Below, in pieces: positions 12,971 through 23,720 of a stretch of DNA of 64,000 bases. The stretch's first letter is position 1, and every line of letters begins with the position of its first letter. The notes below the pieces were generated by a model that was not told the origin of the DNA, searched no databases, and was given only the letters and a program-made list of their open reading frames with translations. Source of the stretch: Oscheius dolichura. Taxonomy: Eukaryota > Nematoda > Chromadorea > Rhabditida > Rhabditidae. Where the stretch lies: NCBI GenBank assembly GCA_932521035.1, contig OW051495.1:10478001-10542000 (forward strand), in the 5' to 3' direction. Position numbers and translations under genes: made by a program.

Positions 12971-13166
12971 CAAATAGAAATTCAGATAAAAGTATAGAAA
13001 GTTTAATTTATTGGTCCAACGAAGCTCTTAATTTTTATTCATTTGATGCTATTGGATTCGTTCGGTTTGGTTCATTTATGACGAGACTGTGTAGTAGAGG
13101 TTGATCTAGCTGCTCCAGTCATACTTGGTTGAAGCATGAATACATTAGTATCCGTTTTAATTATAC

Positions 13167-14237
13167 CTAGTTTGGTGAATAAATAGATCCTAAAAGTTGT
13201 GTTCTGTTATGAGCTATAGGTACTTCAGACCTGTAGGGGGTCGTCGCCAAGATGCCCGCTAGTGAGCAATTGACGGCTTTCATAGAGAAGAAAGCAAGGC
13301 AGATTGGCGTCATCCAGTTAAGGTGTGAGTTTATTTCTGTATCCGTAGGTTTTTGTAGCAGCTGATATGAAAACACGACCATCGGGACCATACTACAGGA
13401 GAACGTGGCCGATAATTGGAGGAGCAGGCTTCTCAGAGCTGATTTATGCGCATTCTTGTTACGCATACTGGCGGACGACTTTTTCATTATTAAAGTGGAA
13501 TGAATGACGATAAAAGAAAGGCACATTCCGACTGCACCCAACGCAAAAATGAGAATAGCTGCCCAAGGAATGAGGCCCGGCCCACCGAATGTCATTCCAC
13601 CTTCGATAAACGTTCCATTGGGGGTTTTCTAAAACAATTGGGTTAATTTCTTACGAATTTCCCGACCTCCAGAAACAATTCTTTGGTTATATCCGGATCA
13701 AGGAAACTGTACAAAGAACAGAGGCCACAGCCACCCCCTCCAATAAGGTATTGCATAGCAGGTGGAATTGCAAAAAACATCCAATGTGGCCTGGTTGTGA
13801 GAAGAGGAAGAAGCAGGTAATATCGATAGAATAGCCCGATGGCTAGGCTGCCATCAATGACGCCATGCAGAACTATAGATATAGCCTGGAAATCGAGCCA
13901 TTTCCAAGCTTGTGGACTACAAAACATACGCAGCTTATCTGTCCCGGGATCCTGAACCAGGCTGTAGCTATTCCTATAGGGGTTAACATTACCAGGGGGA
14001 ATACTTCAAATGTGGGAGCGAAGAAGAGTGACCAGAAGACAGTTTCAACATATGCAGAGATCTGGAAAAGGTTTATTCCACGGAGGGATATGAAAACGTT
14101 ACTTGGATGTTGAGCAGGATCCATCGGAATGATCTCATTTCCCGTGGAGATTGATAAAGAATCAAATAAATAGCCGAAAAGGAGAGGAAAGTAGATAGAA
14201 GTGTATTGAAGACATACCATAGCAAGTAGCTATTCAT
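13167..14237 (-). CDS. Sri-like seven-transmembrane chemoreceptor
   Basis: Predicted chemosensory receptor of 315 residues. Exons on the minus strand: 14237-14103, 14061-13930, 13885-13667 and 13628-13167, all in phase 0. The start ATG follows a ttcttctag acceptor by 28 nt. Exon 1 encodes TM1 and ends in FRWILLNIQ. Exon 3 contains FYRYYLLLP after TM3, then a cysteine-rich GGGGCG segment. Exon 4 has NKNAHKSALRSLLLQ before TM6 and ends TM7 with TTPYR, both placed as in Sri and Srh receptors. The paralogue at 16339-17587 has the same first three exon lengths (135, 132 and 219 nt), which confirms the model. The intron after LFLE begins gtcggg. Family assignment to Sri rather than Srh is tentative; assignment to nematode chemoreceptors is firm. 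Confidence 0.85.
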
Positions 14238-14424
14238 CTTTGATTAAAGATATTCATGGAGAATGGCCTAGAAGAAGAAAGCAGGTGCACCGGAGAAATA
14301 AGAGGGACCACATCATGTGTAATCACTTGATAGACTACGTTTATTTATAAAAATAAAATACAACAATGAAGAAGGAAACAGTTATAGTTTATTCTTGAAG
14401 AACAGTTAGGACGACCTCCCCCTC

Positions 14425-15497
14425 TCAAGGCCTAGCATAGACAATATCCATATATTTCTCCCCTCTGAGGATGACAGTACAAGTCGAGTCAGGAGGGTAG
14501 AATTCGGGCATATCTACCCTAACTGCGGGATGGTCTTTCACTACTGTCTCGGTGACAGTCATGTTGATATCCCTCAGCTGCGCTACCACCTCTTCTTTAC
14601 GCGGTAAGTTCATTCCAGAGAAGTAGAAGTTCATTTTGAGAAGATTAGGAAAAGGCTGGGAACGGAGAATCTGAAAAGAATATTAGAGAACTAGATGATG
14701 TTTTTTCGTACTCTCAGAATTCCATGGAACAAGTATGGCGTATCCAAGCTGTCTACCCTTCTTATCGTCACTTCCTCGAGAAGAGGAAGAAGTTTTGTTG
14801 CTGCTATGGCCGCTTCTTCCGAACAAGCTCTGACTTCTGCCTTTTTCTAAATTTACAAAGCGAAATATAGTGAAAAGAAAAGTGAAAACGTACCAATGTC
14901 TTTGATTGAAGTAGTCCATTGATCTCATTGGATCCATCACTGTTTAAATAGATTTTTTCCGGTTTCAACTGTTTCAACAGTGCCACCCATTGCTCTGTAG
15001 TCCATCCGGTCCGAAACATGACGAGACTTGAGCACGTTATCCGATTCGTCTTCAGTGTCTCACAAAATGCCGCACACTTATCAGCAAGTTCTAAATTGCC
15101 CATAAAAAGTGGTTAGAAATTGATTCACCGAGTTTTTCCAATCGAGTTCCGTGAAGATGCTCCAGTTTCAACTGTGCTCCTTTGTTAGTTTTTAATGACA
15201 ACAGTTGGCAGTCAGACTTGTAGAGTTTTACAAATACGGCGATACTAACGGATACACTTCGACTGTTGCGAATGAACTCGTACGCAGCTCGGCATGTCCT
15301 CTGCAGACGGAAAAAACTCCTCTCTTTAAACTGGAAGAATTCTTTTGGTAAAAATAGAAGAAGAAAACCTTTGAGATGATTTTACCAATAAGTTCGACAT
15401 GAAGATTAAATAGGAGAAAACCAGTCATTAGATTAGAGGAGGAACAACTGGTTAGTGAACAAAGGGAGCCTATTTTCGCTTTTAGACTGCGATTCAT
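14425..15497 (-). CDS. F-box-like protein
   Basis: Predicted 302-residue protein, probably an adaptor that links target proteins to an SCF ubiquitin ligase. Minus-strand exons: 15497-15369, 15330-15129, 15090-14894, 14846-14712 and 14670-14425. The F-box-like motif spans the first intron: FNLHVELIGKIISK, then FKERSFFRLQRTCRAAYEF, as in the LPxELxxKIxxxL...RxxxVCxxW pattern, with Arg-Thr-Cys in place of the usual Val-Cys. The rest has a helical and leucine-rich character (LLKQLKPEKIYLNSDG; LLPLLEEVTIRRVDSL), as in FTH-domain F-box proteins of nematodes. The gene lies between two chemoreceptors on the same strand. Its first bases overlap, head to head, the plus-strand fragment starting at 15486. 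Confidence 0.65.
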
Positions 15498-15828
15498 AAT
15501 AGAACTAGGTCATTAATCGATCGATTTGTGAGTTGCAATACTACTGTAATCGATTACTATCCAGCTCCCAACAGGACTACACGTTTCCGTTTTGCCAGAC
15601 AGCTTGGCCACGGGGTATCTGTCTCCTGCTTCTTGCTCGTCTCGGATCTCGTCCACTCCGTGGCAGACCACAAACCGGCCCAAATTCATCTCTTCGACTA
15701 CTACAATCATCCGGATCAGGTCAGTTACCGTATACCTAGAGAAAAGAGATGATTTTCAGTTGAAATCAACCTACACCTCGGGCACGTCGAAGAAATTAAA
15801 GGACTTCTGCCTGGATTGTTGTAAATGA
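15486..15828 (+). pseudogene. Orphan C-terminal fragment of a thioester (alpha-2-macroglobulin-like) protein
   Basis: Two exons, 15486-15719 and 15760-15828, joined in phase 0 across a normal intron. They encode a short tail that matches the pattern of the receptor-binding end of alpha-2-macroglobulin and TEP proteins: a strand with DYYPAPN, then VSCFLLVSDLVHSV, KPAQIHLFDYY (compare the family's KPAxVxVYDYY) and a final cysteine cluster (DFCLDCC) before the stop. An AATAAA signal follows the stop within 10 bases. A ttttag that could be an acceptor precedes the first exon. The other 1,000-plus residues of such a protein are absent; upstream on this strand is only the antisense of the F-box gene. 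I therefore read it as a truncated duplicate, still with intact splice and polyadenylation signals. The family call rests on motif resemblance only. Confidence 0.42.
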
Positions 15829-16338
15829 GAATAAATGTTATGGAAAATTCAGGATAATAAAGATATTGTACCGAAAAACTGATGATTTCTATGACGAAAA
15901 GCGAAGAAAATCTACAAATCTGATCAAAAACTGAAATTATCTCGTCTTCGGGCAATCGTCGCCTGCACCCGTAAATTCTCCTTTCCCCAGCGCCAACTCT
16001 CCCTCCTCCAGCGTTGTCTCCCCTCTCCCAGTGCCAACTCTTCTTTCCCCAGCTCCGGCTCCTCCTACCGAGCTGCCCTCCTGCCCACCGAGACGACGTT
16101 GCCCCGGCCTCTAGTCATTTTCTTGTCGGATCAAAATTTGACGGACGAATAACATTTAACAGTCAGACGGTCGAAACTTTCTGCTTCTCTCCCGTTTGAC
16201 CTTTCAATCTACACAGACGACATGTCTCGCAGACAGACAGACAGAGATCTCCCTATTATTAGGGCAGGATACTACATATTAATTGCAAATCTTATTGTAC
16301 CAAGTTTTCAATAACATTATTATCAGATAAAGAATACA
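15829..16338 (+). other. Intergenic, nothing recognised
   Basis: About 500 bp between the fragment above and the stop codon of the next minus-strand receptor. It contains a C/T-rich stretch with repeated ctccccagcgccaactc-like phrases near 15985-16075 and a short cagacagacagacaga run near 16225. No open frame with coding character was found. Confidence 0.5.
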
Positions 16339-17587
16339 TCAGCGCCACGAGCTGGATGGCCTCGGTTGAACTGTGCTGATCCCGCTGATGTGATCGGAAA
16401 CGACCAGTGAAGACGCCGTTTTTTGTTTAATTATGCCGAGCCGCTTGAATACCCATCTCCTGAAGCGGATTCAGTTGGAAAGGATAGACAGTTACCTGTA
16501 TGGCGTGATGGTGAGAATGCAGGTCAGAGAGCAAGCAATGGCTTTCATCGAAATATGTGGCAAGCAAATTGGCATCGCCCCTAGAAATTCTTTTTTTTCT
16601 GTAGAGGAAATCCAAGCTACAATCAAGGTAGTCCCAGCTGTCGCTCTCTCTTCCGAGTAATAATTGATATGCGTAAACCGAGAGAGGAAGTAGACTGCAG
16701 GAAAAACAAGCCACCATCTGAAAAAGATCACATCTGGATCTTGATAAAGGGAAGGGAAACCTGGATGATGAGACTATAAATAGCGGATCTGTGTTGAGAT
16801 TTGGTCTGTTTACTAGTAGAGCTTTTGTTTATGATTATGGCCGAATGGGTAAGGACGAAGGAGACGGCCACGCTGCCAAAAGACAAGCAGGCGATGAGGA
16901 TACAAGCCCAGATGATAATACCAGGACCACCAAGAGTTACTGATCCTTCAGGGTATGGCGTGTTTGGGACTTTCTGCAAAATATCCATACATTATTAGAC
17001 ATCCCATAGGGATTGCTTGCCTCTAGGAACAGGGCTTCCGTGCTCTCGTCATCCAGTATACTGTATACTGCACATATTCCACAGCCACATCCTCCGACGA
17101 TATAGTGTAGTATGGGAAGAGCTACGTAGTAAAACCAATGAACTCGGATGTTTATCATGGGCAGGAGAATCCAGTACCGGTAGAACATCCCCAAAATCAT
17201 GCTGCCGTCTATACAGCCATGGAGAATAACTGCCAGGGCCTGAAGCGCTTCTCTATAGATTTAAGAGAAAGGAGGTTACGCAGGTATAATTTCCTGGAAT
17301 ATGCAGCCAAGTATTGTTTAAACCCAAAGGAGTGAGCAGAACCAACGAGTAGGGATAAATGTACGGACCGAAGCACAGAGTCCAATAGAGGGTTTCAATG
17401 TAGGCGGAAATCTAAAAAATAGCTTTTTTTGGATAAGTAAAAGCAGAGTTACCTGAATATTTAATAAAATCCATCGGAATCCCTTCATTTCTTTGAATGA
17501 TTTGTATAAAATGAGGTAGAAAGTAAAGAATGAAAGTAGTGTTGAAAGGATGGCATTAAAAATATACCAAACGAGGTAGTGATTCAT
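16339..17587 (-). CDS. Sri-like seven-transmembrane chemoreceptor, paralogue of 13167-14237
   Basis: Predicted chemosensory receptor of about 333 residues. Minus-strand exons: 17587-17453, 17411-17280, 17239-17021, 16973-16761, 16717-16621, 16580-16496 and 16459-16339. The first three exons match its paralogue in length and content (FRWILLNIQ; FYRYWILLP; GGCGCG). It has two further introns inside the part its paralogue encodes in a single exon. Splicing 16620-16581 restores LDWAMPICL, matching LNWMTPICL in the paralogue, so the apparent frame change is an intron and not a break. The intron after LFLE starts with gcaagc, a GC-AG intron. If the last small intron (16495-16460) is not spliced, the protein ends at ITPYR (stop at 16492). 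An in-frame ATG 23 codons upstream (17656) is possible, but the start used matches the paralogue. Confidence 0.83.
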
Positions 17588-17919
17588 ACGTGGTCGAGGC
17601 GGCTTGCAGCGGTGTTGTTTCTCACTTGCGTATGTATATAATGAGACTAATATCATTTATTGAACAGATTTAGCGCAGCTGGAAATACCAGGAAAACCCC
17701 CCATATATTGCGCTTGGAGTGTTGCAACTCTGGGGAACACTGTTGTTTTATTAATAATAAATTAATTTGAATGACTGATAAAGAGGAAGGGCAAAGTACA
17801 TGCTTTTCAGCTATTGATGTTGGAACAGGTTAAAGAAAACGGAAACATCATCCATTGCGCCAGCTTTCTGATTCTAGTTTATATTTAAAATGAACATTTA
17901 TTCACTAGAAGTTGTTTTT

Positions 17920-18060
17920 AAAGGGAGCCTTGCCCTGTAGAAAAGTGGTAACAGTCAAGAAATGTTTCAAGCTTTCTACACTACATGCGGTACCGTACTT
18001 TATGTAGGATCCGTGAAACATTGAAAGTGATGACAGTTTTTACTGGGTGAGGCTCCCTTT
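17920..18060. repeat. Imperfect inverted repeat (fold-back element)
   Basis: The segment begins aaagggagcc and ends ggctcccttt. Its two halves (about 65-75 bp each) are related as imperfect inverted repeats that meet around a gtac near 17990. Each half carries a matching aatgtttca. The element lies between two divergent blocks of receptor genes. Size and structure suggest a small fold-back or MITE-type element, or a long hairpin. No clear target-site duplication is visible. The rest of 17588-18116 is AT-rich with no gene. Confidence 0.55.
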
Positions 18061-18116
18061 CATAAAAGGCAGAATGCTTATCTTCAAAGTGATACCATAG
18101 CTTCTCACAGAACGTC

Positions 18117-19244
18117 TTAGATCGCGTTACTTGGTCGAGTTCTTCCATCGGACCGTCTATAGCAGAACAACATTCTCATTGCATCGAGAATCGATTTTCT
18201 ATAATCTGATATAAGGTAGACGGTGAGCAACGGCTCCAATAGTTGAGCGAATGGTAGAAATATGCAAAAAGCGCCCATAAACACTCCGAAAGAGATTTGA
18301 ACAAGCATGGATAACCAAAACAAGGCAAGTGGAAAGGCGGTAAACAGAAGTGGAAGGCAGGTCTGTTAATATGTTTTGTATTACTGGCTAGAAAAATAGA
18401 AATACCTGCAGTGAAAGTAGAATGAAACAACTGCGATGGTGACGATAATTCAGGGCGCTTGTACTTTCCAGATTTTGCAGATGTCGTCCAATTTTAACCC
18501 AGCAGACCATACAAATGAATAAGAAGACAGCGAAATGCATAACAACCATTATTTGGGACAGCACGGCATTCCGATCTATCCTACCTTTGTCCTGCACAAA
18601 GATGATAAGTAAAGGGGTTAGGTTATACAATACCAACTGGGCTGCCACGTAGCCAACCGAGGTTATATCAACCTCTAGAGCTTCAAGCACTTCTTGGTGA
18701 AACAATAAATCTGTCTCTGGTGTAGGAAACATGGTCCGAGCGGATAAGATGACGGTAGCCGCTGTATAGACAATTGCCAGGGATCCGAAAGCAACACAGC
18801 GGGGCTTTGTCCAAGCATTATCACTATAATTTGTTGTCGTACATTTTGTAAACTGTCGAATTACTTCTGAAGTACGGTAAGCCGATAGAGAAAACTGCAG
18901 GCTAGAATGAATACAAGAGATAAAGTGGAGATGCCGAAGAAGATCATGTGCGCGAGTTGTAGCCACCTTGGAAATGTATCCACAGTTGACATGAAGAGAA
19001 AGCCATTCTTAGTAGCATACCACATCTGTGACTGTTTTGAAGAATAGGCGGAAGTTCAACTTACGTAGAGGGAAACACTGATGGTATAGGTATAACAGCA
19101 CAATGTAACTGTATAAGCAAGTAATAAATGTTTGTACCTTCCCATATTCTTTGAGGGTTTCATCAGAATGATAGAGATGAGTCCCAAATTTAGACACAAC
19201 GCTGTTAAACCGAAAGAAAACTCGAGAAGACGGGCATACTGCAT
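18117..19244 (-). CDS. Str-type seven-transmembrane chemoreceptor
   Basis: Predicted odorant or chemical receptor of 320 residues. Minus-strand exons: 19244-19065, 19025-18865, 18823-18634, 18591-18406 and 18362-18117. TM1 and the Str-like GRYKHLLLAYTVT loop lie in exon 1. WYATKNGFLF opens exon 2, which ends in FLYRLTVLQ after TM3. Exon 3 holds TM4 and an extracellular loop with EVLEALEVDITSVGY, typical of Str receptors. Exon 5 begins TCLPLLF (TM6) and contains EPLLTVYLISDYR at the end of TM7, the family signature. The intron 18633-18592 is open in frame, but the neighbouring paralogue (19557-20739) has an obligatory intron there, so it is treated as spliced. Exon lengths agree with that paralogue at four of five exons to within six bases. 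Confidence 0.88.
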
Positions 19245-19556
19245 GCTAACCGACTATGAATGACGGCAAGGGCATTGCCATTTGCTCTGTTGTGCATGTG
19301 TTGTAGTTGCCCTTTTAGGGGCTATAGATATATCCACGTCTCTCTCAAAACAAGATACTCATTCATTTAATAGGATTTACAGAAGTAAAAAATTATCTTC
19401 ATTTTTCACGGTCTAGTATGCCCCCCTGTTGATCCCGAATTGTCCGTGTTGAAAACATGGACGGAATTGGCAGTTCTTCCGAAATATTTCAGCATCTGGA
19501 AGTAGAGGATGAGTGGTATCAATTTCAGCGTTCGGCTCTTTTCATGTCCACTGGTG

Positions 19557-20739
19557 TTATGCGGCAAGAGAAACGTCTTCTATCCGCCCAAAACACACCT
19601 TTGCCTTCTTCCGTAACAAAAATCGCTTATAGTCGGAGATGAAATAAATGGTCAGCAGGGGATCTAACACCTGCGCAAAGGACAAGCACATCCCACAGAG
19701 ATAAGAGAAACCATCAATGGACACTTGTGTAAATCCCATAATTATGAGGACTGTTATGGGCAATGCGTAGAAAATCAACGGAAGACATGTCTGAACGTCT
19801 TTTTTCTAGTATATTATTAAAATTAAAGGCACCTGTAACGCTAGGAGAATATAGAAATTGTGGTGATATTTATACGAAGAGTTGGTCAATTGTCGCAGTT
19901 CCTTGAGCTTGACGCCAATTCTGAGCCAACAGACAATACAAATGACAATGCCGATTGTGAAGAAGATGTTACAGATACTAAGGATCAATATCAACGGCAA
20001 GTTGAGCTGTTCATCTATCTAAAAGCCGTCTTTCTTTATAAAGCATTACAGTAACCCTACTATGAACATTCCTCCAACGTAGAAGACTGTAGTCAGATCC
20101 AGATCAAGAGCCTTCAATACTTCTTCTCTATATGCCTCCTCTGACTTTTCAGACGGCACCATGGTGATAAAACAGGCAACAGTCACAGCAAGGGGAAAGA
20201 TGGACACAACCACCGCGAGGGGAATAAAGCGACGCTTCATTATCCAACGTAACGAGCTGAAAACTCGGAATGATCAAGCCTCTTTCTTCCAAATGATCTT
20301 CTGATAGCTACAGTAAGGCGAGCCTTTGTTCGAAGTATTGTTGTCCCTACCCACTTACTTTTGTAACGTGTAAAGGCGGTAAATAAAACTCCAAACTAGG
20401 ATTATTATCGTACTGAGGTAACAGATAGCGAATAACATCAATTGTAGCCCTTCAAACCATCTCGGGAAGATCTCTACCGTACAAATGAACAAGAACCCAT
20501 TTTTGGGTAAGTACCACGTCTAGACTTTCTTTCCTATTTTGAATGGCCAATAAACCTACAAAAAGCGCCGTACTGACGCAGTAGGAATAGATGACAGCTG
20601 TGATGGTATAGGCCAGGAGGAGATATTTATAAGGGCCCATTTTGACTGAAGATTTTGTGATGATTATTGGAATAAGGATGAGGTTGAGTACGGTAGCGAG
20701 GATAGCCGCCACCAGTTCAACCAGTTGGGTAATCCTCAT
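19557..20739 (-). CDS. Str-type seven-transmembrane chemoreceptor, tandem paralogue
   Basis: Predicted chemoreceptor of 318 residues. Minus-strand exons: 20739-20560, 20519-20359, 20256-20061, 20018-19833 and 19790-19557. TM1 is followed by MGPYKYLLLAYTITA. Exon 2 carries TWYLPKNGFLF and FIYRLYTLQ after TM3. Exon 3 has the loop EVLKALDLDLTTVFYVGG. Exon 4 ends in FYILLALQ. Exon 5 begins TCLPLIF and contains DPLLTIYFISDYKR. It is the upstream neighbour of 18117-19244 in the same orientation and clearly a duplicate of it. The 312 bp between them hold no gene. All introns are 36-102 nt with standard borders, and no break was found, so the gene looks functional. Confidence 0.88.
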
Positions 20740-21473
20740 TCTGCTGAAATGTGGTTACGTGATCCGCTTCTATTGAGAAGACAAAATGGTCGAACATGAT
20801 GTAACTATTTTGGCCGGGTATTTGGAATGAGGTGATTAATCTTAGAAGTTCAGACATTTTCAGTGAGATGGATTAGATGACAACAGGGCACATTCAAAAG
20901 AGAAGAGGAGAATGACGAGCTATAAGCGACTAATCCTGCAAAATAAAGCGGAGGACGGGGAAGAGGAAGAAGGATACAAAAGACCGCAGGTGTGCTGAAA
21001 CATGATCCATTCTTAAAGCCAAAAATACCGCAATTGGGAAACCGTATCGCCCTTTTAGGACTTATTTACACAGGAAAGGAGCATTGAAGAACTACGACAA
21101 ACGAGCCCTAGAGGATAACATGAATATGAAATTAAAAATAGAAGTAGCCATCCTTCCATCCGAGTGAAAACAGAAGATTTGATCTGACTCACAAAGGAAG
21201 CAGGCGTCTGCTCGTCTTTGATGCAGAGATCGTTCTACTAGCTCGCTCCTACATCCGCCTGACTAACCGCCTAAGAAAATAACGGATCTTTTGTTAACAG
21301 AGGAACAACTAGAGTGAATAGCTCACGCTCGTCATCTTCGTCAGCGTATTAGCAATGCGTCAGAGGAAGTTGAGAATATGCCGACTTGCCCTCGGATAAA
21401 GTAATTCTGTCTTCAAGTACAAACATTTATCTGAAACTTGGAGGGGCAACACGGGTGCTTTTTTCTTCATTTA
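20740..21473 (+). other. Intergenic region with a 27-bp copy of grl-gene coding sequence
   Basis: No gene recognised. Bases 20801-20827 are identical, in the same orientation, to bases 22512-22538, which lie inside exon 4 of the ground-like gene. The match stops abruptly on both sides. The rest is A-rich intergenic sequence that would contain the promoter of the Str receptor ending at 20739. Confidence 0.55.
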
Positions 21474-23195
21474 TTATAAAACAAAAAGTACACAAGTAGC
21501 CTTTCCGGCGGACAGTTGACAATGTTTCCTGGCTACGAGTCGGAATGCCACCTCCGTTTCGGAACACAGGACGGAGATGTTATTCCTCTTCGTCGAGGAC
21601 AGGATGGCTCCAATGCTTCGTTTCGACATGATACTATCGTCAAATTTCATTCCCTGAAAATATGTTTTAGAGGAATAGAAGAAACAAATACCTCTACTAG
21701 AATCTTCTGTAGTTCGGGGTCGTTGCATCTCTCGTCTTCTATTGGCACCTCATCCGGAGAGAAATTTGGATTCGTCTTATAACCGGTGGGCATCACTTGA
21801 ACCTCTAGAAACTCTGGTTTTTAGCAGTAACAAAAGAGCGGGAACCACCTCCTGCCGTTCTATTCATATCCAAAGTGAGCTCATTTTTAGTCTCCAAGTC
21901 ATCTGTCTCGCTGTTTGTAGTATTCTAAAAAATAAAATCGTTTTCCAAAGAAGCCAAAGCTTTGCTACCTCCTTCACGTATACCAAGGTTGGAAACGGGT
22001 GGATTGGGTCAGTAGCCAGTGGTGTTGGAACAGTTGTTGTACTGGTATTATTGAATATTGGGACGCTCACTGGTACAGTTATCTTTTTTGGCAGCCTCCT
22101 TCTCTTTTTGTAACTGGTAAACTTGATCCGGAAGAGAGGATTCATAGTGGAGGGAGGGGGTGTCGCTGTGGGAATTGTAGACGGTGCTCCGGTGGATCGT
22201 TGAATCTCTCCTTCTACTCTCGAAAATGATTCTTGTGAATTGATAATGCTTGCAAGATGTTTAGAAAATTCAACGGATGACGAATCTGAATTCAAGTAGA
22301 AGCGGAAATTTCTATGCGTACCTTCATCGGTGTCCCCGTTGACTGTTACCCTGTTACCTATTTTGTAGGTCTTTTCTAGGTACTTTTTAGGGTTAAACAT
22401 AATCACTTCCATCTGAAATGGAGGACTTTAATAGATAAAAGGCTCTCCACCTTTAGAGGACTCATTGTAGAAGGAGTAGGGCCTGCCTCACCTTGAACTC
22501 GAGGAGAAGACGTAACTATTTTGGCCGGGTATTTGGAAAGATCCACCGTTTGGGACATAAAGGCTGAAATTATTATCGCTCAACAGAATAACCAATCCGA
22601 AAATGTTGAAACAACATTCAGATATTTGTCTTCTACCCTCTGTCTAGTCAATATGAACCCGGTTTTCCTATTCTGCTGTCCTTTTCAAAGTATTTTCAAA
22701 TTATCAAGCTTGAACGCGCATAAACAGAGGTAAAGCCAATGATCGTTGCTAATTTCCCCTACTCTTCGTACGATTATGAATGGAAAATAATAAGAGGCCA
22801 TTCGATCATGTTCCAGGTGCTGTCCTCTTCATTTCCATGAAAACATCATTCCCACCTTCATTTGTACTCCGAATTACGGACATTCGAGGCAGGGCGAAGT
22901 GATCTGCGGAATCCACCACTCTCTTCTTCTTCTTGGCTGGATGCTTTTTGGAAAACGTCTGGGAAATTACCATCTTCTTCTTTAAAGGAATGTTTTGGAA
23001 CAGCTGTGGATAATGTTACCTGTATATCATAAACAAAAAGTTTTGGCGGCCTTCTGGCGCAAGGCGGACATGGCTGGCACCCTAAACGAGTCCAGTTTAT
23101 TCGCGACAAGATAACTTACGCCTCTGGATATTAGAGCATTCTGAAGCGAAGGCTCTACTACTAAAAACAACAAGAATAACTAGAATAAATAACAT
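21474..23195 (-). CDS. Ground-like domain secreted protein (grl family)
   Basis: Predicted secreted protein of 383 residues from the nematode hedgehog-related group. Minus-strand exons: 23195-23120, 23081-23020, 22979-22856, 22563-22451, 22412-22322, 22285-21969, 21924-21849, 21804-21692 and 21653-21474. Residues 1-18 form a signal peptide (MLFILVILVVFSSRAFAS). A Cys-Pro segment (RRCQPCPPCARRPPK) follows, as in many grl proteins. The middle is a long Ser/Thr/Pro-rich linker. The ground-like domain fills the C-terminus: ERCNDPELQKILVEGMK, SKRSIGAIL, NISVLCSE, then two more cysteines in KHCQ and TCVLF, in the family order. Such proteins are found in cuticle and glia-associated matrix. The phase of every junction is consistent. 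The intron before exon 3 ends in AAG rather than CAG. The least certain part is the linker. Confidence 0.78.
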
Positions 23196-23720
23196 AGAGC
23201 GAGGCTGAGATAAGCCAAAATGCGGAGACACGTCGTTTTGCGGGGAAGCTCCCGCTCGTTTTGGATCGGACTGCTAGTTTTTGTAAGGAATCGGGGGTCA
23301 GCGGATCTCACGGGTCAATAGACGCTTTCTATTTGGATGTCGTTAAACTATATGGGGATGGACTGTTCCATGAATAGGTGGGAAAGCCCCCGAGGTTTCC
23401 TGGTACCCGTCATTGAGGACCACCTTCATTCAGGTCTTATAAAAACAACCTGTTCAGGTTCAAATGCCCAAGAACACGTTTTACCTCTCCCTGAAGTCTG
23501 AATGACTCGAAATTCCTTGAAGTACACTTAATTAGACCATGTGAACATTTCACAACAAGGTGTACACCTCCGGAGTTTACCCATTTGTTATGTGAGAGTG
23601 CAATTACAACCCGACCTTCGTCTGATCTTGACTAATCTCGTTTTTTTTCCGAGACAATATTTTTCTCCGCCTCAGCGATCATGATCATCCAGTTCATTCG
23701 TTCATTTTTCTCTTTAGAAT
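23196..23720 (+). other. Intergenic region between divergent genes
   Basis: Shared upstream region of the ground-like gene (minus) and the Str receptor (plus). No gene or repeat seen. It ends in a T-rich outron-like stretch and a ctttag acceptor two bases before the receptor's start codon. Confidence 0.5.

Noticed and set aside
16581..16620. Frameshift in the second Sri-like receptor
   Set aside because: A gtag...ctag intron of 40 nt restores the frame and yields LDWAMPICL, matching the paralogue.
22322..22412. Galectin domain in the frame around KIGNRVTVNGD
   Set aside because: The galectin-like stretch depends on reading through a 36-nt intron (gtacgc to ttcag). Spliced, it becomes a linker within the ground-like gene.
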